Assembly (NCBI GenBank): GCA_009823395.1
Contig: CM020508.1
Coordinates: forward strand, 3,115,015 to 3,179,014
DNA length: 64,000 nucleotides
Origin: Thamnaconus septentrionalis
Lineage: Eukaryota; Chordata; Actinopteri; Tetraodontiformes; Monacanthidae
Direction: 5' to 3'
Shown piece by piece: positions 22,601-37,071 of this stretch. The notes beneath the pieces were generated by a model. It was not told where the DNA came from. It saw nothing but the letters and a program-made list of their open reading frames with translations, and made no database searches. Made by a program: the position numbers and the translations under genes. Positions within the stretch are counted from its first letter, which is position 1. Each line of letters starts with the position of its first letter.

Positions 22601-25600
22601 CAGGGGTAAGATCTCCGTCTGTGGAGGTGGACGGAACCCATCTTCGTCTACCCTGGCCTGCTTGTGGCATCATTTCTTCAACCTTCTTGCTTTATTTCAC
22701 GTATCCATCTGGTCGAGAGCCCGTAGAAGGCATTTGGAAAGGGAAAGCAAGACCTGGACAGGCATTAACAAGCCAAACCATCTGTCTGTCATATTCAAGC
22801 AGACCAATCGCAAGTCAGCTCTTTTTTTCATTGTAAATCGAGGCCATGACATGAGCAACTGTGCCAGGGCAGGAACTGTGCCTGAACAGGATAGTTGGGT
22901 GCTGTGTTTCTGTCCCAGGCTCAATGCTGCACAATGCACGCTGAGGTCAGTGAACTGATAAGATGGACATTGCAGTGTCTCACAAAAACAACAAATAATA
23001 ATAAATAAATTATTATTAACTATAAATAAAATGTGATTTAAGATGTGACCTACATTGGTGCAGTAACAAGCTACTCTGCATTTAACATAAGTATGCCCAT
23101 TGGTCCACTATCACACCAATGTGTCTAATGTGTAAACCCACCAAAAATGTTAAATGGCTGTGCAGTCTTCAGCTAAAAATGATAAGGACTTGGAATTTAT
23201 TTCTTGAGAATCAGGAAGTCTGAAATGTCATTCATCCATCTCCAAAAGTCCCAGTTTCTGCAGTTTCGCAACAGTATGAGGGAACCAATCAGTTTCCTTT
23301 CTGCTGTATAGGAAGCAAGAAACAATATCTGCACAGTTCACTTATATATCCATGACAACAAAGAAGAAGCAAGAGTGAGCTTGAAGAGAGTCGTGTCTAT
23401 TTTCTACAACGTGCCATTGTAAAAACAAAACAAAACTGTTGTCTCATGACAGAATGTGGTCAGTACAGTTGAGCAATGCAGTGCATTGGGGCTCACCACA
23501 CGGTGGCGACACACATCCGGTGACTCCCCCGACACCAAAAGAAAGCCTCTAGCGGTTACCAACTGCCCCAACTGTCAATAAAAGAAATGGATTGGTTCAT
23601 ACAACGTACATTTCAATTTTGCAGCCTGTTGAACACCAGTTTTTTTTTTCCGGCTGGCTTTTCCTCTTTAATCATTCTTCGCCTGCCACTCACTGCTGCT
23701 TGTGAAGAACCTTCTTATGTGCAGTGGTATCACATGTGAGATGAATCTGAACCTCGCAGACAAAGTACAACCTGCCCTCGTGGTGCGATCGCATCCTGCG
23801 CAAGTCCTATCCTCTGGCCCACGTCGTCAGCCACGCGTATGGTGAGTGATTTCCCGAGGGACGCACATTTCCTGATTTACGGATGGAAACCGCTGAGTCT
23901 AGACTCCAAAGTTCATATCCTACAGTATATACTTGATGCAAATAGACTGCGTATTATAGCCAGAGGGCTCTAGCGGCCGTATTGATCTGCCTCTAAGTGG
24001 AAAGTTTACTTCCCACAGTCTGCTGCAAACTTAATTTTGCAATTTTGAAACCGTCCCACTCAGTAGCAAACTTGGTCCAGTGCAGGTCAAGAATTGCAAG
24101 TTTTTTTTTTTTTTTTGTTTTTTTCCCCAGAGGCTATCAAAAATATCATTAATATTAAAATATCTTGTCACTAGCGCAGTTTGGAATACCTTGAGGGAAA
24201 ATGTTTTTTCTTTTTGCAAAAAGTGAGCTTCCCAATACAATGGTTTGTGATGATTGATTTTTGATTGGATTTTCTTAATGATCATCTTGCAGGATGCACC
24301 ACTGACATCATGACAAGCGATCATTCGCCCGTCTTTGGCTCATTTGAAGTCGGGGTTGCATCTCAGTTTGTCTCCAAACAGGGTACAATACTCTCCTAGG
24401 CTCACTGGCTTTAAGTTGTTGTTTGTTTGAGGGTGAAGCCAAAGTTTTAACTAATCTCCCATCAGATCCAAACAGTGCACCTGAAGGTGGGATACAGATC
24501 ATGAATTGCGTGGCCATACTGTTGACAAAATCCAGGACCAAGTTCCTTGTGGAGTACCATTCCAGCTGCTTGGAAAGTAAGTTTATCCTGCAAAGATTGA
24601 GAGGATCATGTTGGATTCGACTGCCTTAAGAAAAAAAAAAAAAAAGAAGATTCAACTCTGTATTGGTTTGCTGAATGTTTACAGAAACAGTCAAAACGCC
24701 AGAGGGAGAGAACATGGAGCACCCAGAGGGGTCCATAAAGGTTTTTTTTCGCAACCAGATTGAGGTAAAAGCAGGAAGGGGGCGTTTCTTGGCTTGGCCA
24801 ATCACTTTGGCATGATCTTGATGAAATTACCATGTTTTTTTTTTAAGCTCACCCCCATCATCTCGGATCCAGAGTACCTCTTGGACCAGCACATCCTCAT
24901 CAGTGTCAAGTCAACAGACAGCTACGAGTCATATGGTAACAGACAAAGACAACTGCAACAAGTTGTCCTATGTGAAAAGGCCTTAACTGCTGTTCTTTGT
25001 TTTTCTACTTATGCTAAGATACCAGTTCCAATAAAACTGCTGTTGCCAAAGCTAATCTCCTCCAGCAGCGGCTAAACATGCAGTCACCCCCCTATAAGAC
25101 TTCTTTGTCTACTTTTGAGGCCTTTAAAAGGAAGCCTCTTGCAATAGCTTCCTGGTTTCCCCACTACAAAAAAGGAAGCTTGATTCTGATGGAATTCTTG
25201 AACTAAAAGAGAAAGTTATTTTGGAGCATGTGCGGACGCATGAGATTTGGGTGGTGAAATCTGAGTGATCCAGCTGGGTAAGTCACTCATACACTGGTAC
25301 CTTATTTCCAAAGGTGAAGGCTGTGTTGCACTGCGGGCTGCCCAGGGCTGCTACACCGAGTTCTTCATCACTCTGACTCACCACGGAGAGAAAACTGGCA
25401 CATTTACCGGAGGCATCCAGCTGCACACCTCTGAGGGGAAACCAACCGAGAAGCTGTACGGTGAGTCAGGAAATCAGCTTGGCAGGCGCCTATCATAACC
25501 CGCTTCCTGTTTTATTTCCTGTAGCGTCAAATCTTGACTTGCTCTGCTTTCAGATTTCATCAAAATCGAAAAGGATGACACGGCGAAAGGAAAAGGCAGT

Positions 25601-26464
25601 GACCAAAACAAGTAGGGGTTTTTTTTTTTTTTGGACCTGTGGTGTGAATGTCTCACACGTGCCCTGACGTGTGTTTTGATTTTCTTTATCAGGTCCATCA
25701 CACAGGCACATGATATTTCTAATCCCAATTACATGGGAGTTCTCTACCAAAAGGGTAATATGGTGGATAAAGGCTGGAGTTACCTTCCCAAAAAGGGTGG
25801 TCATGATGTTGGCACACGTATTCCCTCAGGAAAGGTCATAAATCCTGTGTAAGTTCCAGTACCTGGTATGCATTTTGTATTTCGTTAACCAATGAGTCTA
25901 AACTGACAGTGTCCAACATCCTGTCCAAGGGGTGAGGTGGAAAAGTCTTCAGAGATGTTTGACAACCCGTTGTATGGCTCCATGGCAAAATCACAAGTTC
26001 GAAACAGGGACCAAGACCATTTGCACTGGGAGCCTCCCACACTTCAAGAGCCTGCCGTTGAGGCAGATCGCCCTCCGGTGCCCACACCACGCAACCGCTC
26101 CTACACCTGTTCCGAAGGCAAACCTCAGCCCCCGACGCCGATTGCCGCTCACCACTCCACGAACAAGAAACCAGTGGTGCCCTCTCGCTCAGAGGGAGCG
26201 ATGTTACATGGCAGGCCTCCGTTACCTACAAAGTCCCGGTCAGGCATGGCTGAGGCACTGCCTTCCAAACCCAGAGACTACAGGGACAACTTAGAACTGC
26301 CGGCCAAAAGGCTACCGGCTCGGCCTGGCCAGTCTTCAGGACACAGAGACGGTAAGGGAAACACAACATCTTAACTGGGGGTTATCTTTATATCACCTAC
26401 AGCTTATAAGTCTGACTCTGCTTCTCCAGGTCAGCCTGAAGTTCCCAAAAGGAGCATTCTGTGA
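15524..26464 (+). CDS. inpp5d: SH2 domain-containing inositol 5-phosphatase 1 (SHIP1)
   Basis: Removes the 5-phosphate from PI(3,4,5)P3 at the plasma membrane, dampening immune-receptor and PI3K signalling. I assembled 27 coding exons: 15524-15663, 16253-16316, 17445-17580, 17683-17827, 18200-18340, 18426-18516, 18621-18701, 18790-18867, 19095-19218, 19836-19936, 20097-20199, 20274-20470, 21168-21285, 21385-21481, 21924-22062, 22307-22415, 22517-22605, 23760-23841, 24293-24382, 24466-24576, 24685-24764, 24848-24935, 25314-25460, 25554-25611, 25693-25848, 25930-26351, 26430-26464. All phases agree: 3,222 bases, 1,073 aa (human about 1,189). SH2 domain 7-105 has FLIR with Arg33. The phosphatase domain carries FWLGDLNYR (571-579), LPSWCDRIL (656-664) and TSDHSPVF (686-693). 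NPNYMGV (881) and NPLYGS (934) are the two NPXY docking sites. The C-terminal tail has PxxP motifs and ends with a YRDN.ELP block as in mammals, but the stretch between the NPXY sites is shorter. Confidence 0.95.
15837..15934. mobile_element. Fold-back palindromic element in inpp5d intron 1
   Basis: Arms 15864-15887 and 15890-15913 are inverted copies with one mismatch in 24 and a two-base loop. Outer segments TAATGTAGAAGG (15837-15848) and CCTTCTATATTA (15923-15934) are also inverted copies with one mismatch, so about 98 bases form one near-palindrome. No target duplication was identified. Confidence 0.65.
18884..19030. mobile_element. Short MITE-like insertion with 10-bp flanking duplication
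   Basis: CCTCACCAGG occurs at 18884-18893 and at 19021-19030, bracketing 127 bases in the inpp5d intron between 18867 and 19095. The insert repeats the words GTCCGACCTCCCATTA and CATTAGTCC in direct and inverted orientation, so its ends are inverted relative to each other. Confidence 0.6.
19612..19648. repeat. (ATT)n microsatellite in an inpp5d intron
   Basis: About twelve ATT units with one interruption. Confidence 0.85.
20566..20929 (+). mobile_element. tRNA-derived SINE with 12-bp target-site duplication
   Basis: The target duplication AAGGCAGAACTA is found at 20566-20577 and 20918-20929. Between them, the 5' part reads like a tRNA-related head: an A-box-like GGTGCAGTGGTTGGCGC, then a B box GGTTTGATTCC near 20629. 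A body follows with CCTGTGTCTGCGTGGGTTCTC and CTTCCTCCCACAGTCC, and the tail is ATGGATG repeats. This layout is a familiar, abundant fish SINE type. It lies in the inpp5d intron after exon 12. Confidence 0.85.
21879..21899. repeat. (TA)10 microsatellite in an inpp5d intron
   Basis: TA run ending 24 bases before the exon at 21924. Confidence 0.85.
22606..23759. other. Longest late intron of inpp5d (1.15 kb), nothing recognised
   Basis: Lies between the KAKATG exon and the TKYNLPSWCDR exon. No repeat or RNA gene was recognised in it. Confidence 0.6.
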
Positions 26465-27106
26465 AGGCTTGTTTGCAGTGATGACTGGCATCGACCCGAG
26501 TTCTACATGTTTAGAAGCTAAGCATGTGGTCTGCTGAAAAAAATGTTTAATTTCATTATCTCAATTTTTTTTTAAATTTTGCATTTGCAATTTCGCAAGT
26601 GTTTTCTGACAACAATCTGTCTCTATCTTGTTTATCCTGTCAGTAAAAGTTAGCCTTTCTTATATTGCTTCCTGCCTGCCTTATTTTTGTCATGCAGAAG
26701 CTCCAAAAAAGCATCAGCTTTGGTTAAAGAAAAAGCTAAAACACATCATTGTAGAAGGTGGATTTAAATTTGAGAATTAAATACATTATTTTCTGGAGAT
26801 ATACAGAGGTTCTTTTTTTTTTGTAACAGTTACTGTAAGTTGTGATTGGCTGTTCCTCTTGAATCAAGTTAGCTGCTTGCTTCCCTTGCCAGACCGTAAT
26901 ATTTCTTCCAAACTGCAACGAGAGCGTATTAGCCAAATTGTCAAGCTTTTCTTTGATGGCGAGAAAAACAGCAGAATGTAAAAAATGGATTGTTTGAAAC
27001 TCCTTATGATCCTGTTACATTTCATGAGTGCAACTTGTTTTGCACGACTCAATCACTAGTAGCTGTTTAACGCACAGAACATGTCATTATTAATTGTTTG
27101 CTCTAA

Positions 27107-27112
27107 AATAAA
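27107..27112 (+). terminator. Polyadenylation signal for inpp5d
   Basis: AATAAA about 640 bases after the stop. A second copy at 27183-27188 is an alternative. Confidence 0.5.
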
Positions 27113-27686
27113 AAGCCTTTTGAATTGAGTTCTCAGATTTCCTATCCCTTTTTGCATCGCTAAACAAAACTGTGAAACTGTAAATAAATTCCTCTTTGCG
27201 TCTGCAACACTGTAATCTATTTGTCTCCATCTGTTGTTGCTTTGATGAACTGCATTAAAAGTGTTGATTGAAGTTATGTGCACAGGAAGTTGAACTCTGA
27301 ATTGATCAGGACCACTTCTTTAGGTTGATATAAGGTTGAACACTGATATAGTATGTGGTCATTCAATTTTACATGATGTGTCTGTAAAGATCATCTGCGA
27401 TCTGTTACTCAAATGATGTAGAATACCGGATATTCATGTACACCTTTACACTTTTTTCTGAACCTCGGAGGGTTGAACATATTTACTTCTATCGAAATGT
27501 ACAGAAGAAAACATGAGTCCAGTAAATTCCAACTGGTTTGTTCTAAATTAAAAAATGTTGATCGAGATGTCTGCAGAACTATCTCCCTCGTGTGGTTAAG
27601 TATAGTAACTGCGCCCGTCGCAGGGATATTACGTAGCACATCATCATCAATGCCAGACGGTCGGACGCATCAACGGAGCTGCAACA

Positions 27687-29268
27687 ATGGTAAGAGCTCC
27701 GATTCAACGAATTGATTTAGTTTCTTGTAGGAAGCAGACGCTTTCGCCAATGATCCGATCAAGAATGTAATAAATCACAGCCCGTCTACATCGTTCTTCA
27801 CACTTTAGCTTGCTAGCCAGCGCATTGCTGTGAACATTAACAGCCTATGCTACCTTACGTTAGCTTCCTCCTGTTCTCTGTTTGGCAGCTTTTCTACTCG
27901 TTTTTCAAGTCGCTGGTGGGGAAGGATGTGGTGGTGGAGCTCAAAAACGACCTCAGGTATGTTTGCTTTTGGTTTTTACAATGTGACCTGTAGCATTCGT
28001 TTTTGGCTCCTTTTTTTTCCCCTTCAAATTTTTTTTCTTTTTTAGCGGTTTTTGAACGATGGTGGCCGCCGAGGCTCAAAACTCATATCACGTTTAAACG
28101 TGGGAGAGACGTAAATACGTTTACTGTGAAAGGACCAGGATCTTCATGTCTCTTTACTATAAAACGACTTCATGTTGGAATTTATTCTCTTGTGTCTGAT
28201 ATGTCGTCTCTACTGTAAATTAAAAATATAATACAATTGCCATATATTTGTCACTCATCTTTACGTGAGAACATTTGCATTAACATTGTTTAACCTTTCT
28301 GGTTTAATCGATTTCAGCATTTGTGGAACTCTTCACTCTGTCGACCAGGTGAGAGACTATTTCCTTCTCACAATTATTTTGAATCATACATATCTATTCA
28401 TTTTCTGACATACTTACTCTTGTGATTTGGTGTTTCAGTACCTGAACATTAAACTCACAGACATCAGCGTCACTGATCCAGAGAAATACCCCCACATGGT
28501 AGGTTTCATATTGTTCTAAACCAGGGGTCACCAACCTTGTTGAACCTGAGCTACTTCATAGGTACTGGGTCCTATGAAGGGCAACCGGTTGCTACACTCT
28601 CCTGAAATAACACAATTTCTCAGTTAGCCTTTAGTTGTATATGTTATTATTAATGATACTGATTTACATGAAGAAGCTATAAAGTGCTCACGGGCCCCCA
28701 CGTTGGTGACCCCTGTTCTAAACTGTATTTGTTTGTAGATTAACGTGACTTACTTTTCTTTATACATAACTTGTATACAGATGAATACCTTTTTGAGCAA
28801 TTACCTTTTAACCACTCTCCAAGTTATGCTCATTCCATAGCAGACCATACCAGAATAAAATGCGTCAGTCGCTTGAACCATAAAAGACTTGCCTTAATCA
28901 ATCCGTTGGAGATGGCTTGATATTTTTTGTCCTTTTTTTCTTTAAAAAAAACTATGCGTCATGTAATGGGAGGTAAAATGCAACCGAACTGAGTCACTCA
29001 TGACAATTCCTTTTATTGTGAGTGTCATGAATGGACTCCCTTCTGGTTTAAATTTTGCATCGCTCTGAGCAGTCTGCCCACTTTCAAAATGATGATAATT
29101 AGCGTTGCCGTCTCGCAATGTCCTGTTTTCATTTCACTCCAGCTGTCTGTGAAAAACTGTTTCATTCGCGGCTCGGTGGTCCGGTACGTGCAGCTGCCTG
29201 CAGATGAGGTGGACACTCAGCTCCTGCAAGACGCTGCGCGGAAAGAGGCCATGCAGCAGAAGCAGTGA
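27687..29268 (+). CDS. lsm2: U6 snRNA-associated Sm-like protein Lsm2
   Basis: Lsm2 is a subunit of the Lsm2-8 ring that binds the U6 snRNA 3' end in the nucleus and of the cytoplasmic Lsm1-7 ring in mRNA decay. Five coding exons: 27687-27689 (only the ATG, followed directly by GTAAGA), 27889-27956, 28318-28348, 28439-28498, 29143-29268. They total 288 bases, 95 aa, the same length as the human protein and nearly identical as I recall it (MLFYSFFKSLVGKDVVVEL at the start, ending EAMQQKQ). The Sm1 motif covers about residues 15-48 and the Sm2 motif contains FIRGSVVRYVQL. A GC-rich, TATA-less promoter probably lies just upstream, near 27600-27680. The gene is tail to tail with bcl6. In mammals LSM2 sits in the MHC class III region, so this linkage differs. 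Confidence 0.95.
28514..28723. mobile_element. Non-autonomous hAT-type MITE (194 bp) with 8-bp target duplication
   Basis: Perfect 14-bp terminal inverted repeats, CAGGGGTCACCAAC at 28522-28535 and its complement at 28702-28715. They are flanked by the perfect duplication TTCTAAAC at 28514-28521 and 28716-28723. Eight-base duplications and CAGGGG ends are typical of hAT elements. It lies in the fourth lsm2 intron and has no coding capacity. Confidence 0.9.
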
Positions 29269-29275
29269 TGGATCA

Positions 29276-29290
29276 CCAGTAGGGGGCGCT
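29276..29290 (+). promoter_or_regulatory. CTCF consensus site in the lsm2 3' UTR
   Basis: CCAGTAGGGGGCGCT fits CCASYAGRKGGCRSY at all 15 positions. It starts eight bases after the lsm2 stop codon and points toward bcl6. Confidence 0.65.
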
Positions 29291-29620
29291 CATCGGAAAG
29301 GGGTTTGGGTGGGCCGGGGAGGTGATGGGTTGTGAAGAATGATGACTGAAGAGGAGTTTTTGGTTTTGACGTGTCATTGATGGGTTTGTGTAGAATTGTT
29401 AGTTTAATTGCATTCCAGAGAATCAATAATTTACACAGAGCTGCAATTATTTGGAACCAGTTTTCACCTCTCAGGCTTCAGTTGACTCTGTTGTCAGTTT
29501 TGTTTCAGACAACAGGAACACAGGCAGCGCTTTTTTTTGTTTGAGTTAAATAACAAGCACTGTTGCGTATCTTATACAAAAATGAAACTATGGCTTTTGG
29601 AATTTTTCTTGTCACTTCAA

Positions 29621-29626
29621 AATAAA
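29621..29626 (+). terminator. Polyadenylation signal for lsm2
   Basis: AATAAA about 350 bases after the stop codon, followed by a T-rich and TGTTTTTGTC stretch. Confidence 0.6.
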
Positions 29627-29639
29627 AAAATATTTTATT

Positions 29640-30283
29640 TATATTCTGATTGTTTTTGTCTTTCAGTGGATTTTTATTGCGTTCCATTTTTTGGGGGGGG
29701 TAAAGTGTTAAATTATGATTTATTATCGTCAATATTATTGGTACAACAGAATAAGATTAAAACCAGGGAACTTTGGCCCTAAGGAGAAGATATTTAATGA
29801 TTGGCCAATTTAAAAACATTATGTCTGACATTCTCCTTTCTGCCAGTCATCCTGATCAGAATAACAACAAACAAATAGTGAATAAAGATCAAAAATGTGT
29901 TGAAAAAATAAATGTCACGACACATCAAAAGTTCCTTTTTCATCATTTGTTCTTGAATTTGACTCTGTCTCTGTCTTTTAGTAGGCTGACCGTGTAGAGC
30001 TAAGCTTTGATTTTTGTTTGTTTTATCAAAATGCTTTAAAAAAAATTTCATTTATTTTTTTAAAATTGAGTAATTGCCTTCCTTCTTGTAGCGTGCCCAG
30101 CAGTTTTAGACTAAAACAACAGGAGTCGATAAATAACTGATGTAACCGTCACTTAAATTACTTTCAGAACTTTCATTCCCAGTTCTTTTTAAAGGGTATC
30201 TGCTTCTTCTGGAGTCTTTTTTATTTTTTATTTTATTTGAACAAAAAACTCAGTCCAATGTAAATACAAAGAAATTCATTACC
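29640..30283. other. Short intergenic spacer between converging lsm2 and bcl6
   Basis: AT-rich. No coding exon or repeat identified. Confidence 0.55.
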
Positions 30284-30289
30284 TTTATT
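30284..30289 (-). terminator. Candidate polyadenylation signal for bcl6
   Basis: TTTATT on the plus strand (AATAAA on minus), 1.29 kb beyond the bcl6 stop. Further TTTATT words near 30229-30238 are alternatives. Confidence 0.4.
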
Positions 30290-31577
30290 TTACATTCATA
30301 CATCTAAACATTATACAATAATCTTAATGCAGTTTTTTTGTCATTATTATTATTACTTTTTTAAAAAAGACATCTAATTCAAAAAACAAGTCCTGGAAAT
30401 TTTTACAAGGATGAATTTGCATGTTTTTAGGCTTGATGACAAGCAATTCAAAAATATATGTACACACTCACACATAGACACACACAAGGATCGAGGACAA
30501 GTGGCGTCCTTGAGTTGTACCTTAATACAGCCGGGCTGAATGGAGAAGAATTCAGTCGCCATGGAGAAAGGCACATTGAATACACAGTGTATATACAAAC
30601 AAAACAAAAAAACCTTTCAACACGAACAACTTTACTGTAGGATCAAGAACAATGACCAAAAAACTGTAAACCTTCACTTAATGGAAAAAAAAAATCAACA
30701 AACCAGAAAACAAAATTCACATCAATACAAATACAAAATATTTTCTTGCTCAGTACAATGCAGTACCTTGAAATGCATTTCAACACTTGGATTGGCTCCG
30801 CCAGCAGAGAGCAATCCCACAAATAGAACTACACAATATGTCACAATATTTACGCAGTCACCCCCCCACCCCTTCGTGTGCACCCACAGCTGGCGACGGT
30901 AACAGAGTACACAATGCATATCAGACAGCAGCAGCAATCGTCTTGACATGTTCCTGACTCAAACCAACAACAACAACAACGCCAACGACAGGCTGTTTTT
31001 TTCTCCCCCTTTTCTCCCACCCAATCCCCCCATCTCATCACGTGAACATGGCAACTTGACGCGGTGCGCGCACGTCTACATGAAAATGTGAAGTCAAGCC
31101 TGTACAGCTGCAAACCTTGTCATCTTAAAATATATGGCCCACCCGTCAATCAAAATTTTCAATACTTTGAGAAAGTAAGTTCTCTGATATAAAATACTGT
31201 ATACCCACCCCAAAAAAATGCTTGTTTACATTCCGTCCTTAACAAAATAAAGCTTTATATAGGGACCTTCAAAGCTTAGAAACACTTCCAACATACATAT
31301 ATATAGTTATTATATATCTATATAGAAACAATAAAGTGACGAAGACGCCATTTGTGGCTCTTATGTTCACATGTAGTGGAAACCCGTTTAGAATGGCATA
31401 CACAGCCAATTAAATTGTCTAATGAACACAGTGTGGCACTACGATATTTGATGATTGTACAAGTTGGGGGTCTTTTTTTTTTTTTTTTTAAATGCCAAGG
31501 TCAAGATTGCCTCCTTTTTTTTTTCTTCTTTTTCTTTTCTTTTTTTGAAGCCGCGTCCCTTCCGCTTGCCTGCCACT
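30290..31577 (-). other. Probable bcl6 3' untranslated region
   Basis: AT-rich DNA downstream of the bcl6 stop with no coding exon. Long A/T runs at 31471-31490 and 31515-31546 lie close to the stop. The extent depends on the poly(A) site chosen. Confidence 0.45.
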
Positions 31578-34667
<3,090 letters not shown>

Positions 34668-36574
34668 TTTCTCGAGATCTGAAAGCAAAAACACAAAATA
34701 TTTATTTTCAATTTATATTTAGCCAAAAAACAAGAAAAAAAATCTCAATATTTTATTATATGCTGCACGCTACTTTACTCGGGTTTTTTTCAGCTGAAGT
34801 GTTCCTAAGTTTTAATATTATTTACATTGATTTTGCTGATATTTTATGATCCTCCATCGAGACCCTCAGACTAGGACAAAAACCGGTGCGTCCGTTTCTC
34901 CAGAAGGCGGCGCCATTTATTAAACAAACACTGTCTGGACTTACTTTTTTTTTTTTTCTCCCATTGAAATCCTTCCCCTACCCGTTACGCTCTCCGTCAA
35001 AATCGCAAAATGACAAGTTCACACAACAAATGAAAGTTGAAAGTAAAGAACGTTTGAAGTCGCACAGAAACGTCATAGATTTGTAACAAGCATCTGTTTC
35101 CCTCCCGGATGTTCAGAGTGAACGACTTAAAAAAATAAATAAAATGCAATAGCGGATTTTCACCTATAATAAGACATCAGATGCGCTGGATTCCTTAAGA
35201 ACAAAAAACACACATGCACACACAAAAACAACAACAACAACTAAGAATCAAACGAATTATGCAAAAAAAAAAAAAAAAAAAGGAACACAAACTCTCCGTT
35301 TATTTATTAGCATTCGCTCCATCAAAGAAAAACTTTAGAGAGCTTCTGCGCAGTGACTTCGGGCTCCTCTTCTTTCTACTGCACTTTCTACGATCTGATC
35401 AATGGGATTGCGCGCGGGGGGGCACTTTCAGCGAGCGGCTCCGTTTGACAAATGAAACTTGAGCGAGAATTCAAAACAAAACAAAACAATGGAAAATCGT
35501 TCATTTGAGCGCACATCCCCCGTGGCAGAAAACAACACAGTGATGAAAGCTGACGAGTGACACTTTTGTCAGAATGAAAACCTGTGCGAGGCTCATGCCG
35601 AGAAACGCGGAGCAGCTTCTTAGAAACCTCTTTGAAACGGACTTTGTTACATTTTTTAAAAAAAATTTCAGCTGCGTGTCAAGCACGCGCTGCAAATAAA
35701 AAAAAGATTAGCGTTTCTTTTTCTTCTTCCCTCGTAAAATTTAGGCGACATTCCGCTTCGTCAAGCCTGATCGCGCGCGCTGACAGATTCTACAACTCAA
35801 TGTCAGAAGTCAAGTCCGTAACTGGACCCGTCCTGAAATAGAATGAGGACAGAAATGTGGCCGAAATATGACACACATCCTCGTGATCATAAAATTACGA
35901 CCTGCAGGTGAGCGACATGCAGGACACACAATAGGAGCCACCTTTCTTTTCTTTTAAAAAAAATAAAAATGAATCAGATTATTATTGTCATTATTCAAGT
36001 GAATTTGAAGACCAGGACCACAACTTCAGAGGCACGACGTATCGCTGATGGGATTCAAATAAGCAACCAAACAACTATTAAGTTCAACACGTCTCATTTT
36101 GACACATTGCAACAAGGTCTCGGGCGCAACAACCCCCCCCCACGAGCGCCAATAAAACTCTGCAACTATCGCAACTCAGCGCGCTCATCGTGCAGCGCGC
36201 TGTCACGGTGGAAAACAGACAACTTGGTGCGACGACGTGTCTTGTAGCGGTGGAAAAAAAACACACGCACACACACATACGCGGACACACACAAGTGCAC
36301 ACAGAGCAGTTTCCGCTGCTGCGAGTGTTATGGTAACAGACGGGCTCATTCGGCGCAACCTTTTGCGCTCCATTAGAGCAAATTACCAGCGCAGTTAAAA
36401 AAAACAAACAAACAAACAAACAAACACTCTGCTGAACATGAGGGTGGTCTGCCACGCTGCCAGCAAAAAGTTCGCCTGACAGCGCGATCCGCCGCCGCCG
36501 CCACTGCGTTACAATGTGTTGACACTTGAACGCAACATAACAGCCTCAAATCAGAGCGTACGGAGAGCCGCTGA

Positions 36575-36610
36575 CAGCCAGCCAGCCAGCCAGCCAGTCA
36601 GCCAGTCAGC
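36575..36610. repeat. (CAGC)n-type tetranucleotide repeat
   Basis: CAGCCAGC units with two CAGT interruptions. Confidence 0.8.
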
Positions 36611-36768
36611 CACTCTGACCGGCGAGGGGGAAAAAAAAAGGTCTTTCTCCTCGCTGTATAAGTCATCTGCAACAAAGCTTATTTACGGCTTCACAACACA
36701 ATTTGGACGGTGTCGAAAAGGGGGGAAGCCACGAGCCGAGCGAGGCGGCTGCCTGTCCCGCCCGGGCC

Positions 36769-36810
36769 GCTCCGAGCTCCCGGCTCCGAGCTCCCGGCTC
36801 CGAGCTCCGG
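36769..36810. repeat. 14-bp tandem repeat, three copies
   Basis: GCTCCGAGCTCCCG at 36769-36782 and 36783-36796, and with one change at 36797-36810. Each unit contains the palindrome GAGCTC. Confidence 0.9.
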
Positions 36811-37071
36811 CCGCCGGACTCAGACGAGCTGTCAGCCGCCGCCGCTGCCTTTCCACTCCGGACGTGGGTCACACAGACACACACTGACACGCGCACGGCA
36901 AGACGCTCCACGCCGGACAACACAACAAACGAACATGGCAATGAAAAGGAATAAAGATAGAATAATAATAATTTAAAAAAAAAAAACACGAGTAAACATA
37001 CAGCAGCACATGACAAATCCGCGCCAAATTAAAACACACACACACAAAAAAGGAATTTTAAAAAAAATCAC

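Larger units (their letters stand above)
34679..37071 (-). other. Predicted bcl6 leader intron
   Basis: Bounded on the minus strand by a donor (GCTACCAG followed by GTGATT, at 37071) and the acceptor before the start exon (ending at 34679). It holds a TTCTTAGAA site at 35617-35625, (CAAA)6 at 36404-36425, AGCC-type repeats at 36575-36610, and a 14-bp unit repeated three times at 36769-36810. GC content rises above 36.1 kb. Additional leader exons may be hidden here. Confidence 0.5.
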
